Source of the DNA: Diphasiastrum complanatum
Lineage: Eukaryota; Streptophyta; Lycopodiopsida; Lycopodiales; Lycopodiaceae
Reading direction: 5' to 3'
Length of the DNA: 64,000 nt
Assembly: GCA_029204225.1 (NCBI GenBank)
Contig: CM055102.1
Span: 2,214,516-2,278,515, forward strand
The notes beneath the pieces are model-generated. The model did no database searches, had not been told where the DNA came from, and worked only from the letters and a program-made list of their open reading frames with translations. The stretch's first letter is position 1. The number at the start of each line of letters is the position of its first letter. Made by a program: the position numbers and the translations under genes. Positions 10,560-21,649 of this stretch are shown here, piece by piece.

Positions 10560-12118
10560 CAGTCAGGCCAAGATCAATATGCTGAAAGAGAAATCTCGAC
10601 GAGCTCCAGTTCATGAGATGCGTGATACTTTCAAGAATTATACATTGGACGACATGGTAATCATGATGTCGCAAGCCCAACAAGAACCTGATCAAAGTCA
10701 GGCACCAGCGGAACAAGTCTTCGAGGGACCTGCACGAACACAGCCGATGAATCTTATGGAACTAGGAGAAGAAGAAAGGATAGTGCATGTGGGAGAGCAG
10801 TTAACACTTACGCAGTTCAAGAGACTACGATCCTTGTTGGTGGAATATAAAGACTATTTTGCTTGGAGCTATAGTGATTCCGCCAACAATAGTCCAACAC
10901 ACCATACCTTTGGTGGACGGAGCAGTCCCCAAGGTAAGCCGTTACTACCACTGCAACCCGAATTATACAGAATTGATCAAGCAAGAGTTGCAGAAACTTA
11001 TGGATGCAGATTTTATTTATGAAATCGAGCACACGGAATGGGTGTCGTTGATAGTTATAGTACCCAAGAAGAATGGCAAAATGCGTATCTGTGTGAATCT
11101 GAAGGCGCTTAATGCAGTCACCAAAAAGGACCATATTCCTTTACCATTTACGGAAAGTGTCCTCGATTGAGTAGCTGATGACGAAGCCTACAATTTTTTG
11201 GAAGGCTTCAGTGGCTACAACCAGGTGAAAATAGCCCCCCAGGACTAGCACAAGACAACATTCGCCACGGAATGGAGAACCTATGCCTATAAAGTGATGC
11301 CATTCGGACTTTGCAATGCCCCAAGCACTTTCCAACGAGTCATGCAGGCGACATTCAAAGATTATCAGCAAAAGTTTCTGGAAATTTTCTTGGACGATCT
11401 GTGCGTGCATGGACCAAATTCAGAACACTTATCCAATTTGGAGAAGGTGTTACAAAAATGCCGCGAATACCAGATCTTCCTGAATCCGGAAAAATGTCAA
11501 TTCTGGGTGACACATGGCTTGATACTCAGCCATATAGTGTCAAGACACAGGATCGCCACAGATCTATCAAAGATCAGGATCATTGTTGATCTACCACCAC
11601 CGGGGACAATTTTGCGAGCTCTACATTTTCATGGGTCATGCTAACTATTATAGGATCTTCATTCTTGATTTTGCAAGCTCACAACGAATCCACATTGGAA
11701 TGAGGAAGCTCTAAAGGCTTTCCAAAAGATTAAGGATGCATTGGTCTCAGCACCAATTTTACGACCACCCAATTGGTCCATTGAGTTCCACGTGCATACG
11801 GCCGCATCGAAGTATGCAGTTGGAGCAGTCTTAACCTAGCCAGGTGAACACAAAAAGGATTTTCCAATCCGATTTGCAAGCCGACAGCTCAGTGATACCG
11901 AAATGAATTATTCAACCAGAGAGCGGGAAGCACTGGCAATGAACTATGCGGTTAAGAAGTTTCGACACTATTTGATGGCCACACATTTTGCTTTTTATAC
12001 GGACCATCAGCCCCTGCTATATCTCGTTAATAAAACTTGCAACACCGGGAGAATCACCAGATGGCTCCTTTTGTTGTTGGAATTTGATTTTCGGATAGTA
12101 GTTCGCAAGGGAAAATAA
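10560..12118 (+). pseudogene. Reverse transcriptase and RNase H of Tat-like G
   Basis: RNA-dependent DNA polymerase plus RNase H. Visible RT landmarks are PMNLMELGEEERIVHVG, HTIPLVDGAVPKVSRYY, SLIVIVPKKNGKMRICVN, FLEGFSGYNQVKIAP, VMPFGLCNAPSTFQRVM and a catalytic FLDDL box near 11388. RNase H landmarks are HVHTAASKYAVGAVLT, FASRQLSDTEMNYSTRERE and FYTDHQPLLYLVNK. Frame changes at about 10880 and 11640-11690, plus stops near 11168, 11246, 11836 and 12116, disable it. The N-terminal part shares its frame with a spurious longer ORF beginning at 10477. Confidence 0.85.
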
Positions 12119-13474
12119 CACTACATGGCAGATCATGTGTCACGAATCAAGGGAAAGGAGATTGCAACCCAACCCGATGATGAGCTGGCAGATGCTGCCT
12201 TATTTTATGTGGATACAGTACCAGAATGGGCTGCCGACATTGTTGACAATCTAATGCGGGGCCAACCAGACAAATCACTACCAAAGGTGGAACAACGAAA
12301 ATTGATCTTGAAGGCTAGACCTTATCAGCTGATTGCCGGCCAGTTGTACCAAAGAGGTCCAGACGGAATTCTTCGGCGGTGTATTCTTCCTCATGAGACC
12401 ACCCAGATCATTTCGCTTTCACATAAAGGCATGGGTGGAGGTCATTTTGCATCTGACATTACAGTTCACAAGATCCTGCAATCAGGATGTTGGTGGCCAA
12501 CGATTCATAAAGACACAAAGGAATACTTGAAAAAGTGCGATGTGTGCCAAAGGGCAAGGAGACCAACGAGATTGAACTATGATCTACTGCACCCAGTCTA
12601 AGCCAAAGCACCATTCGAAAAATGGGGATTGGATTATATTGGTCCAAATCACCCTGCAGCAAGGAGTTCCCAGACTCGATACATAATCGTAGCCACAGAT
12701 TACCTCACCAAATGGGTCGAAGCCAAGGCAGTAAGAGTAGCTGATGCTAGGGCCACTGCCAAGTTCCTTTATGAAAATATCATTGTGCGCTTCGGGTGCC
12801 CGGTGGAACTAGTCAGTAATCGCAGAAGCCATTTCATCAACGAGACCATCAAGGTCCTCTTGGACGAATTCTTCGTGATCCACAGAACCAGTACGCCTTA
12901 TTATCCTCGTGGTAATGCACAAGCAGAATCATCCAATAAGAACCTGTGTAGCGTGCTCACAAAAACAGTTGAAGCTAGCAGATCAGATTGGGAACACAAG
13001 TTGCATGCTGCACTGTGGGCATTCAGGACAACATATAAAGAGAACATTGATCAAACATCCTTCCAATTGGTATATGGTCAGGATGCTGTGATGCCAATAG
13101 AGTTTTTAATTCCTTCAATAAGGATTGCCACCGTGCAACGTCTTAATGAGTCCAAATCTCTACAGCTATGCCACGAAGCTCTGCATAAACTCTGTGAAAC
13201 ACGCTTACTAGCTGTGCATGCACTGGCAGCTGAAAAGGAAAGATGCAAAGCTTGGCATGATCACAGATTACAAAAGAAGGATTTTTGTTCAGGAGATCTG
13301 GTCTTGATGTATAAAACCAAGGCGATCAAGGGGAAGTTAAAATTCACGGGCGGAGGTCCTTAAAGGATCAAGGAAATTTTTAATCATGGGTCCGTGAACT
13401 TAGAACAGCTTGATGGGACGGCCTTTGACACACCCATCAACGGTAGCCGGTTGCACAAGTACTGGCCACCATAG
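12119..13474 (+). pseudogene. Integrase of Tat-like G
   Basis: DNA integrase. The N-terminal zinc domain is intact in pattern: H and H in SHKGMGGGHF, then CDVCQRAR. The core has Asp in WGLDYIGP and Glu in YYPRGNAQAESSNK, but the second catalytic Asp, in VSDR of sister copy G2, reads VSNR here, an Asp to Asn change. A C-terminal domain with GDLVLMYKTKAIKGKLKFTG and a closing DTPINGSRLHKY completes it. Stops at about 12599 and 13361 break it. It ends at TAG 13472-13474 without a chromodomain. Confidence 0.87.
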
Positions 13475-14580
13475 TAAGACAGATCTAGATTGGGGGTGGC
13501 ACGTTACAAAAAGCTAATTTTCTCAACCATCACCGCTAGATCTAAGGAGATCAAGCCAAATCAAGCTAAATCCATCAAGATTCAGCTAGATTTGGCAAGA
13601 TCGGAGAAATCTATCAGAATCCAAGGAGGATCCAGATCCTGATAGGGTAAAAAAGGAAGCAGATCATCAGATTGACTGAGGGATCTACTACCAAGAATCC
13701 ATCAAAACTTCCAGAGCACTACCAACAGTCAGATCAAGCTTGGATGAAGTTGATTACCAGTTTACAAAAGTTAAAAATCAGAAAATCTCAAGATCTCATC
13801 AAAAAACACTCTTAAGGAGCACTTTTTTCATGATTTTTTGAGATCCCTTGGGAGATAGCTCTTGAAAATTGGACAATCACCAGATCTGACCTAGATGCAT
13901 CCATGAAAATCTCTGTGAGAGTTCTTGATGGAGGAATCATCATTTTTTAGTGTATGGAGAGTTCCCAGAAGCAAAATTTTCAGAACCCTCGCAGAGCATC
14001 AAGATCAACTTACCAACTCTTGCAAGGTGCCTAAATGAAATCAGAGCAGTGAAATTAGCCTGCCTACATGGTCTGATCTTGAAAATCCAATAATAGAAAC
14101 AAGTTGTGCGAGAGATCACTTCCTGCAAGAGTTGAACCCTTGCAGACAGCCTGAACCCTCGTAGAACCTTCGCATGGCAGTCAAATCACCTTCTGAACTC
14201 TCGCAGACTTCCATGAGGTCTTAGAATTTTGTGAAAAAGGTGCCTGTCAAAATTTGGGTGGAACTAAACAAGGGAAAGTGAATTTCATCTAATACGCACT
14301 CTAAATTCCGCTATATAAGGGCTGAATTCGATTCATTTGTCACCTTTGCTAGCGAAGCTCTGCCGAAATTTCCACTAAAAATACCAAGTTTTTTGTTTTC
14401 AACCAGACTTCCTACCAGCTGTCATCTTCTCATATTAAATACCGATCTGCGCTCTGAACTACAATCATTGTCATCCAACACTCATTATTCTCAGTTTTCT
14501 ACTGTTTCCACATCTTTTTCCAATTTCCACCATTATTTTTACTTTTTCGACTTTTTCGACCACTAATTATCATTGCTAAC
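13475..14580 (+). other. Noncoding spacer between integrase and extra ORF of G
   Basis: About 1.1 kb without an ORF. Between 13910 and 14215 it again carries the leader motifs: CTCGCAGA-type copies (near 13986 and 14203) and GCGAGAG-type copies (near 14106), plus decayed versions such as CTTGCAGACAG and CTTGCAAGG. The last 250 bp (TATATAAGGGCTGAATTCGA near 14312) resemble the F sequence just before its extra ORF at about 32670, and may hold a promoter for that ORF. Confidence 0.6.
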
Positions 14581-14710
14581 ATGGCCTCCTCATCTTCTGA
14601 AGACTCTGGCACCAAACATGTGATCCAGCGTGACATTTCCGAGGCCACGTAGATTTGGCCTCTACCCTCTGACACTCCGATCCAACCATGGTTGCAAACA
14701 GCCGGCCCAC
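14581..14710 (+). pseudogene. Start of extra ORF of Tat-like G, truncated
   Basis: An ATG at 14581 opens MASSSSEDSGTKHVIQRD, placed like the extra-ORF start MSSTDTSQSLRYTIHHV of F at 32806. It meets a TAG after about 22 codons and then runs into the inverted LTR piece of G3 near 14710. Only the opening residues remain and function cannot be judged. Confidence 0.5.
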
Positions 14711-15200
14711 TCCTTGAAGCAATGAAAAAGCATTCACTATGGCAAGCAATAAACATGAAAATAGAAAGCAATGGGAAACACAATCAAGAGCATTAGCAGG
14801 TAGTGAATAGCAAATGAGGATGCTTCTCTTCCAAAAATGGTAGAGTTTCCTCCTTCTCATTAAGCATGAAAATAGTGTACAAATAGTGTCTTTTTATAAA
14901 ATGGGGAAGGCCCTTGTCCCTCTTGCCTATTGGCTAATATTCACAATGATCATATCCATTCATCTTGGACCCAACTTGATCCAAGGGTCCACAAAAAGTA
15001 CATTAGAAATCACAAGATTCATGTGAGTCCCAATTTGGACTTAACTCTGAAAAGTAATCCCTAAGTTTAAAAATGACATTGGGCTTCTAGTTTTATTTTG
15101 ATTCCAAGGCCTAAGTCATGTTTATTTTATTTACAACTTTATTTGCGTGCTCATTAGGCCATGGGCTTATACATGCAGGATGCCATGCCCTCGTAACACA
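14711..15200 (-). repeat. 3' LTR piece of G3
   Basis: Read on the minus strand it begins TGTTACGAGGGCATGGCA near 15198, runs through a TATA box (TATAAAAAG, 14890-14898) and then matches G at 5605-5825. The opening part also resembles the K LTRs (TGCGAGGGCACTG, then TATAAGCCCA), which supports the LTR start chosen here. Confidence 0.7.
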
Positions 15201-15540
15201 TTTTATTGAATGATTTTATTTATTTACACTTTGTTGGGAATACCCCCAATAGGACCCACGACCTGAAGTAGTGTCGGTCACTCGGCACTCTTTGCCAGTT
15301 TAGTAACCCGTAACGTCTTCCATGAAGTTGAGACGGTCCAGTTTCTTCGAGTCCTTGGGCGTGTGGAAGGACTTGTGGACTCTTGTTAGCCATTCTTGAT
15401 CAATCCAGGCTTGGAATCAGCGTGTCCAGGGTTCTCCAAGGAATGCATATACACGAGCGACTGATAGCTGATCTTTGACTTTGTCGGAAGCTAGCGCCTT
15501 ATTAGGATCAAAAAATATTGCGAAAAGAAAATCATCCCAT

Positions 15541-17405
15541 TTAGTTTTGATCCCCATCAGGTGTTCTAAGTCCCGGGCGTAAGTGGCTGCCACGCGTGGT
15601 GAGAGCCTCTCTGGTGTCTACATCCGTCGTCCACCCATATTGCGATGGCATAATCGGCCAATTAAAATTGTGAAGTGTGATCTTGTCCAGAGGGGTGCCA
15701 TATTCCGCCCATTTGGATTTTCGTGTACATGGCAGGAAGTGCGCATTCACCTGTAATTGTTGTGGACTTGTCACGTGGGCCCTGATGGCGACAGGGTCTC
15801 TTTCGAATAACTACTGACACCACTCTGGTTGTGGTTGGAGGGCGGGTAACGCTTGTAGTTCTTTGTCCTTGATTGTCTAAGCAAAAAACGATATCTGCCA
15901 ACCGTCTCAAGATGACTCGTGGGGATACTTTGATAAAAATTCATTCTCCTCCACGAATTTTGGTCTTTGGAAGGCTCGGCTGGCAGATATCGTACGCGAA
16001 CGTCTGGATGATGTTGCTTGGCTTTGGCTAGTGGTTGTGCCTTGGCCTTGGTCTCGCGTCTCAACAGCCGCATCCGTCTGCCCTTGGTCTTGGCCTTCGG
16101 ACCCTTGATCTAGTTGAGATCCTCCTGCTGCCTGTTGGCTTTGATCTTGGCTAGTACTAGCCTGCGCAGCGTCAAAATTAGATGGCGGTGAAATTACCAC
16201 GGGGGTGGGCTGGGCCTTCGAGTCCACAAATTTTTGGCACGCCTTGAGGGCTTGTTTGGCCTGGGCAAGCTCATGTGTTGCGCTTGTCCGATACTTGTTG
16301 AACTCTGCCTGGTAGCTGTTTAAGGTTTGGCTATAAACCTGCACCTGACGCTGTAGAAGATTCATCTCTGATTGAGAAAGCGGCCTTGAGTCCGGTACAG
16401 GTTGAGCTAACCAAAAGAGCTTTTCATCTTGTAGGGCTTTGACCTCCATCCTCAGGCGTGTATTTTCTGCTTCCAAAAGGGTAAATTGCGCCTGGATGGG
16501 GGCAAGCCATTGGAACGCTTCAGCTTGAAGCTCCCGCACCTTCGTGGAGGCCTCAATTAGCGCATTGGAGAGGCTTTGGATATATTTGTTGAGGCCCTCC
16601 TCCTTTTGCTACAGCTTGGCAATCTCCTGGTGCCCTGCTTGTTCGTGTTGCTGAGCCAAAATCAACTCTTGCTGTAGCTTGGTGAGGTCTGCTCGCAGCT
16701 GTGTATTATTTGTTGCCAAGTGTAGTACCCTACTTTCCAGAATAGCTTTGGCCACAACCGCATCCAGGATGCATTTTTCCAAAGTTTGGTACACCGTCGT
16801 TAGGTCCGTGGGAGCAGCCGATACACTACCACTGGCAGGGGCTTGTGTTTTATTGGCCCCGACGACTGGTGGAATCTCGTCATCATTATCTTCTATCAGG
16901 TTCTCATTGGAGTTGATGCCATCTGGGGCAGTAGGATCAGCCCGATCTGGCAATGGTACAAACATTGTTTGGACATATGCGTCATCAGGCAATGGTTGGT
17001 TGCCCTCGGCAACCTTTGTTGGCGAAGCAAGTGGGGTTTGAGAAATAACTGTGGAAACAGGGGTGAGGACGGTTTGTCCGAACGAGAGGATGGGAGAAAC
17101 AGAGGGAAACTGGAGGGTGGTGTGGAGTATGGAAGAAGGTGAGGATGGAGCAAAAAGTGTCTGGCGTGGGGGTGAAAAATTGATAACTTGCATCCATGCC
17201 AGAGTGTCAGGGGACAGTTGTGAATCAGAAGGATTGAATGTGAGAGGAGCAACAGTGGTGGCAAGAGTGATGGAGGATGCGATGGTAATGGATGGAGTAG
17301 TGGACATTGGAAGAGAAGTAGGAGTGGTATCAGCAGAAGAAATGGGGATGGAGACAGAAATAGATGTGGATGGAACAAGAAGAGAGGTAGCGACAATAGA
17401 AATCG
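15541..17405 (-). pseudogene. Extra ORF (post-integrase) of Tat-like G3
   Basis: One long minus-strand frame of about 620 codons with in-frame stops at 16609, 15904 and two further positions before 15774. The N-terminal part is Ser/Thr/Pro-rich (near MSTTPSITIASSITLATTVA). The middle is a predicted coiled coil (ENTRLRMEVKALQDEKLFWL, MNLLQRQVQVYSQTL, ELAQAKQALKACQKF). A Gln/Ser-rich linker follows, then a conserved block FVEENEFLSKYPHESS that aligns with SIEDQIQTFLKQHPHESSRG of G2, then ALPALQPQPEWCQ, matching IPALGEQPTW. No signal peptide or envelope-like transmembrane segment is seen. The function is unknown; position and layout match the additional ORF of plant Tat elements. Confidence 0.65.
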
Positions 17406-17933
17406 GAGTTTGTCACAACCGCATGGAAACGCACTTTGCATTTCATATGGATCATCAACCGTTACTTTACTTGGTAAACAAGACGTGTAATACTGGACGT
17501 ATTGCAAAATGGTTATTGTTATTGACTGAATTTGACTTTTGAATTGTGAGCAACATTATCTAGCCGATCATGTTTCACGAATCAAATTCGCACCAGTTAA
17601 TACTGAAGTGGATGATGAACTTCCAGATACTGCATTATTCTATGTTGAAGCAGTACCGGAATGGGCAGCGGATATTGTTGAGTATCTGATGCTAGGACAA
17701 CCGAATGACTCCTTGACAAAAGTACAGAAGAGACAATTGATTCATAAAACTCAACCTTATCAATTAATTGCAGGACAATTGTACTGTCATGGATCAGACA
17801 ATATTCTATGAAGATGTCTTTTACCGCATGAAATCCTAGATTTAATCATGTTTTCACATGATGGCATGTGCGAAGGACACTTCTCTACAGATATTGTTCG
17901 CAAAATTTTGCAATCAGGGTGTTGGTGGCCTAC
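17406..17933 (+). pseudogene. RNase H to integrase zinc domain fragment of Tat-like F
   Basis: Plus-strand fragment with FHMDHQPLLYLVNKTCNTGR (RNase H end), LADHVSRI, DTALFYVEAVPEWAADIV and the integrase N-terminus HDGMCEGHFSTDIVRKIL, ending at QSGCWWPTV where the E LTR begins. It is closest to G2, with the same MEMHFAF-type wording, and not to neighbouring G. Stops lie near 17540 and 17809. It may be the left part of the F element whose spacer and extra ORF resume at 32155 beyond the E/D/C nest; the integrase core would have been lost. Confidence 0.75.
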
Positions 17934-18431
17934 TGTTACATACCCATAAGGGTACGCAACAGGAAATTTGAGGTGACAGTCTCAGTTATGGGACAGAACG
18001 TTGAATTGGAGCTATAGGTCTTTTGGGTGCCACATGTCAATGTCTCATTGGCATGCGATGACTCGTTGTTATGGACCCGCGTCAATGTGCACAAGTGCCT
18101 CGTGTCGTTAGTCATGCGTGACTCCTATGGAGGGAGATGATCCACCTGGACTATGTATATAGAGGTGGATCTCCATGAGCTGGGTATTCATTCTTTCCTA
18201 GAGAATGAAGAGCTCTTCCACTGGCGGTTAGGTCAGGACGAGTATCTAGGCCTCAGAAAGTAGGTAGGTAAGGGTCGAGGGTAAGGCATGGTGGTATGGG
18301 ACACCATGGCTTACATGAGATCCGAGCTTGCCTGATGCTGGTCTGTAGCTCCAGTGCACGGGGGTGAGGTGGCAGTACCTCTATGGCTGGGTGGTAATGT
18401 AGCATTCGTCACTTGTTTGTGCGTTATCAAT
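17934..18431 (+). repeat. LTR of chromovirus E
   Basis: Begins TGTTACATACCCATAAGGG and matches the E 3' LTR start at 31953 for about 200 bp, after which that copy is broken off. A TATA-like TATGTATATAG lies near 18153. It abuts integrase sequence of F on the left. On the right it runs into the terminus of D1 at 18432, so D1 probably inserted in or just past it. The full LTR length cannot be told. Confidence 0.7.
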
Positions 18432-19260
18432 TGTGCAAAAAGTACAAAAGGACCAAGAGTGGATCCTAATCTGATCCTCAAGAGGGATTGGTTGTCAGAT
18501 TACTTGATCTATCAATCTACTTCAGATTAAGATCAATCTAGATCAATTCTAGACACCAAATCCTAACAAGAACAATCATTTATTGAAGGTAAGTGTACTT
18601 TATGGTTTCACACGTGTGAAACACTGTTTGAGTACGGACTCCAACCTGAAAATCAAGTACACATTGATAGAACCTCAAAACAATCAAAACAAATGTAGAC
18701 AAATGGAAAGAATCACTCAAAATTGCTTCCAAAACCAAGATTGGTGTCTCACATTGATTATGGCCAAATGTGGCTCTATATATACAATAAGTGGGAGCTC
18801 GTGGTACTGATCATCCCTATGATCCCACATGTGAAGGTGCTTTGTCATATGATGATTCATCATGCAAAACTGACACTTGGACAAAACCTTCTATTTTGAG
18901 CACTTTTGGTCCATTTTCCTTCTATATGGAGATCTACTTGGAAATCTTCTAGAAGTTAAAATTCGCCTACTTTAGCTTATTCCACACATGTGAGCTGTCC
19001 TCTACACATGTGATATGACACCTAACCAAAGGATGTGGCTCATGCAATCAATAGATTGATGACATGTGTCATATGTCTAGAAAACTAGTTTTTGGCCTTT
19101 TTAGCCACTAGAACTTGAATTAAATCATATGTACAACCTATATGATTATGGTACATGACAAGTACATTATTTTCACATGTGGGAACAGGCTCCACACATG
19201 TGTAATCATCTATATACAAGGTTTTTGGCCTCTACCAAGCTTATTTTTGCATTTTTCACA
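18432..19260 (-). repeat. 3' LTR of D1
   Basis: An 829-bp LTR; read on the minus strand it runs from TGTGAAAAATGC (19260) to TTTTTGCACA (18432). It pairs with the D2 LTRs at 23656-24376 and 27630-28460. It contains an 18-bp G-box palindrome and several CACATGTG sites. Confidence 0.88.
18605..18622. promoter_or_regulatory. G-box palindrome in LTR of D1
   Basis: GTTTCACACGTGTGAAAC is a perfect 18-bp palindrome, the longest version of the motif in the window. It lies downstream of the D TATA-like box (minus-strand sense). Confidence 0.6.
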
Positions 19261-19383
19261 CTCCTCAAAAATCTAGCTTGATGGAAAACATGATGATCTT
19301 GAACTTGACTTCATGGGCTGAATTGGTCTTTGCTGGTTCAAAAGGTGTGAAGATCAGCCAATGAGCTTGATGTTGATCTGAAA

Positions 19384-20762
19384 TCACCATATCCATGATA
19401 GTTCTTCTTTGATGTTGACATCTTTGATGAGGTTGAGAGTTTTGCACCATCCTAGCACCTCCAAAATTGATTCCTTCCAATTTTCATGTAGATGCTTGAC
19501 CTTGAGGCTTGCTCCTTCACATGAGATATGCTCCTCTTTCCCTTGAAATGTGAGCCACATGGGTTCAACCATGTTTCTTGAGTTTCTTTTTGGAATCACA
19601 ACAAGAAAAGGTCTCTCCTCCTCAATCCTTGGCACACTTGATCCTTGAGATGACTCCTTAAGATCATCTTCATGATGCTCCTTCTTGATGGAAATCCGAG
19701 ACCTCCATGTCTCATAATGATCACAACAAGTATGACCATTCAATATGCACTTCCTATGATTATCAAGATTACTTATGCTAGAAACATAAGTCCAAAAATC
19801 ACCACAACTTGGCATGATTTTTCCAATATTGAAATCAAAAGGTATCTCCATCTCAATAAGGCTAACTACTTGCTTATGGATATAAGTGTCCACTTTGGAT
19901 GCCTCACTTATTCTCATAAGAAGTTTACAACTTGCCTTTAGGATTGAAAACATACAATTTTCATCTTTATGAATGAACACATCATTCATGATCTTATTGA
20001 AACCAAAAGATCCTACATTATGAAGATATTTCCATTTTCTTGACTTCATAACTAATGTAAGCTTACAAGGAAAACATATTTTGCTATCTTTTAAGGCATC
20101 ACACTCAACTAACATTGCCTTAAGCCACCTTTGAGATACAAAAATCCCTTCAAAGCAAAATAGATCTTCATAAGTTGACATGAGAGCATAAATGAAACTA
20201 TTTTCATTTTGTGATTGATGCTCCTTATTCTTGATTGATATCTCTTGGATCATAACAATAAGTTTGAACTTATCTAAAGTTCCAAGCAAAATACTTTCCA
20301 AGGACATAAAATAAATCCAGGTTACTTTCATAAAAGTGACATCTATCTTTGCATCTTGAACCAAACAATGTACTTCCAAATGAAAAATTTCAAAATATTT
20401 GACATGTGTTGTGATGGACTCTTGAAGACAAATCTTGCAAGTCCTTATGAGACTCCAAGCCTCATTCACCTTTCCACAAAGGAAACACCTTTCCTTGGAC
20501 TTGTCCTTCTTGTATTTGCATTTGGACTTGAAGCTCCATCCTTCACCTCGGGCCCCTTGCTTTGGTTCTACTTGGATGGACTGGTCTTCTTTTTGTAGCA
20601 TCTTGAGAAAAAATATCCTCCCTTGCCACAAAGGTTGCACTCAGGATCCTTTCTTTCCTTCAATAGGATGCCACCTATTGATGCCATGTGAATAAAAACC
20701 TGTGATATGATTCTACAAATGTAATTTGTGACTTTCAAGAGACTAGATTTGAACATCTTCAA
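19384..20762 (-). pseudogene. Chimeric Gag/pol-scrap ORF of D1
   Basis: A minus-strand coding remnant in two overlapping frames. It starts near MASIGGILLKERKDPECNLC and holds a decayed zinc knuckle CNLCGKGGYFFSRC in which Tyr replaces the His. Further on, FEGIFVSQRWLKAMLVECDA looks like the start of a copia RT domain, and PKRNSRNMVEPMWLTFQGKE looks like the integrase-RT linker PRRSSRAKVEPSRLTYQGKG of element H. No catalytic part of any enzyme is present. It seems to be a patchwork of leftovers from an H-like copia polyprotein kept inside a nonautonomous element. Confidence 0.6.
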
Positions 20763-21649
20763 TAATCTAGAAGGATCTACAAAAGATCTAGCTCACAAAC
20801 CTAAGAATCAATCTTCACACTAATGACTAGTCACTTGGAAACTTTGCTTTGATCACTAAGACAAAAGCACACAATCTTTGAATCAAATCACAAAAGAAAT
20901 TAGACCCAATCTCCTATTGAACTCATCAAATACCAATGACTCTTTCTTTTGAAAGTTGAAATGGATATGAAAAAGATTTGACACCTAGATTTTCCTTTTC
21001 ACTTGACTAGTTCTCTCAACACTTGAGATTCTTGAACAAAAGATGGGTTTTGTTTCAAATACATGAAAATCAAACTTAATCACTTCTTTTGGACTCACTC
21101 TTGACCCAAATAATCTCACACTTGAGATTTAGAGTGAATTTGATTTGATTTGACAACATACTATACCACCAATTTTTCACAAAGCTTCAAAAATTAGACA
21201 ACTAGAGATTCACAAAGATCTCAACCATGCATGTATACCCAAATATGGACTCCTCCTCATTCTAGACATCAAATGGGATCTCAAATTTACCCTCACACTC
21301 TCACAAAGAAAGTTGAATAGAACTAATTTGAGTTTCATACATACTATGTCAATTTTTGCTCAATAAATTAATTCAATCACCCCTATTGGATTCCACCAAT
21401 TACTCTACCTCTTAAGACTTGGAATGAAATTCATAATCAAAATTGGTGATTTCTCTCAATAAGATATTGTGCTTCAAAGAGCTAATGCCACTTAGAAATA
21501 TTTGATCACCTAGGAAGAGACAAACTCTCCACCAATAACAACACATAATGAGCTTCTAGATCTTGCCCTCTACAAAGGAAGGAACTCTTAGAAAATTGGA
21601 TCTCTCTCTACACATTTGCCATAGACACCTTGATGACTCTTTTCAAACC

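Larger units (their letters stand above)
5600..14710 (+). mobile_element. Tat-like Ty3/gypsy retrotransposon G, decayed
   Basis: Order: LTR remnant, PBS, long leader, gag with four zinc knuckles, protease, RT, RNase H, integrase, spacer, start of an extra ORF. RT before integrase makes it Ty3/gypsy. No chromodomain follows integrase, and the extra downstream ORF fits the Tat lineage. At least nine stops or frameshifts interrupt the coding region and catalytic residues are changed, so it is an old copy. Both ends are lost: at the left, LTR homology stops near 5600; at the right, the extra ORF runs into the inverted LTR of G3 near 14710. Confidence 0.88.
14711..17405 (-). mobile_element. Tat-like element G3 fragment (minus strand)
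   Basis: On the minus strand this is the 3' part of a Tat-like element: extra ORF (17405 down to 15541), about 340 bp of noncoding sequence (15201-15540) and the first 490 bp of its LTR. Both ends are broken: the LTR runs into G near 14710, and the extra ORF joins an oppositely oriented RNase H fragment near 17405. It meets G head to head, so an LTR segment of each forms an inverted repeat around 5.6-5.8 and 14.7-14.9 kb. Confidence 0.75.
18432..21649 (-). mobile_element. Nonautonomous copia-derived element D1, 5'-truncated
   Basis: On the minus strand it holds the 3' LTR (18432-19260), an internal region with a decayed ORF (19384-20762) and an AT-rich leader (20763-21649). It matches D2 (23656-28460) in reverse until D2 position about 24630, then breaks off, so its 5' LTR and PBS are missing. 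Compared with D2 it lacks about 540 bp of internal sequence (D2 26825-27355). No integrase core, YVDD box or RNase H is encoded, so it would need enzymes from another element. Confidence 0.82.

Noticed and set aside
16679-17542. Plus-strand open frames over the G3 extra ORF
   Set aside because: They mirror the minus-strand Ser/Thr/Pro-rich coding sequence; the minus frame has the coiled coil and the alignment to G2.
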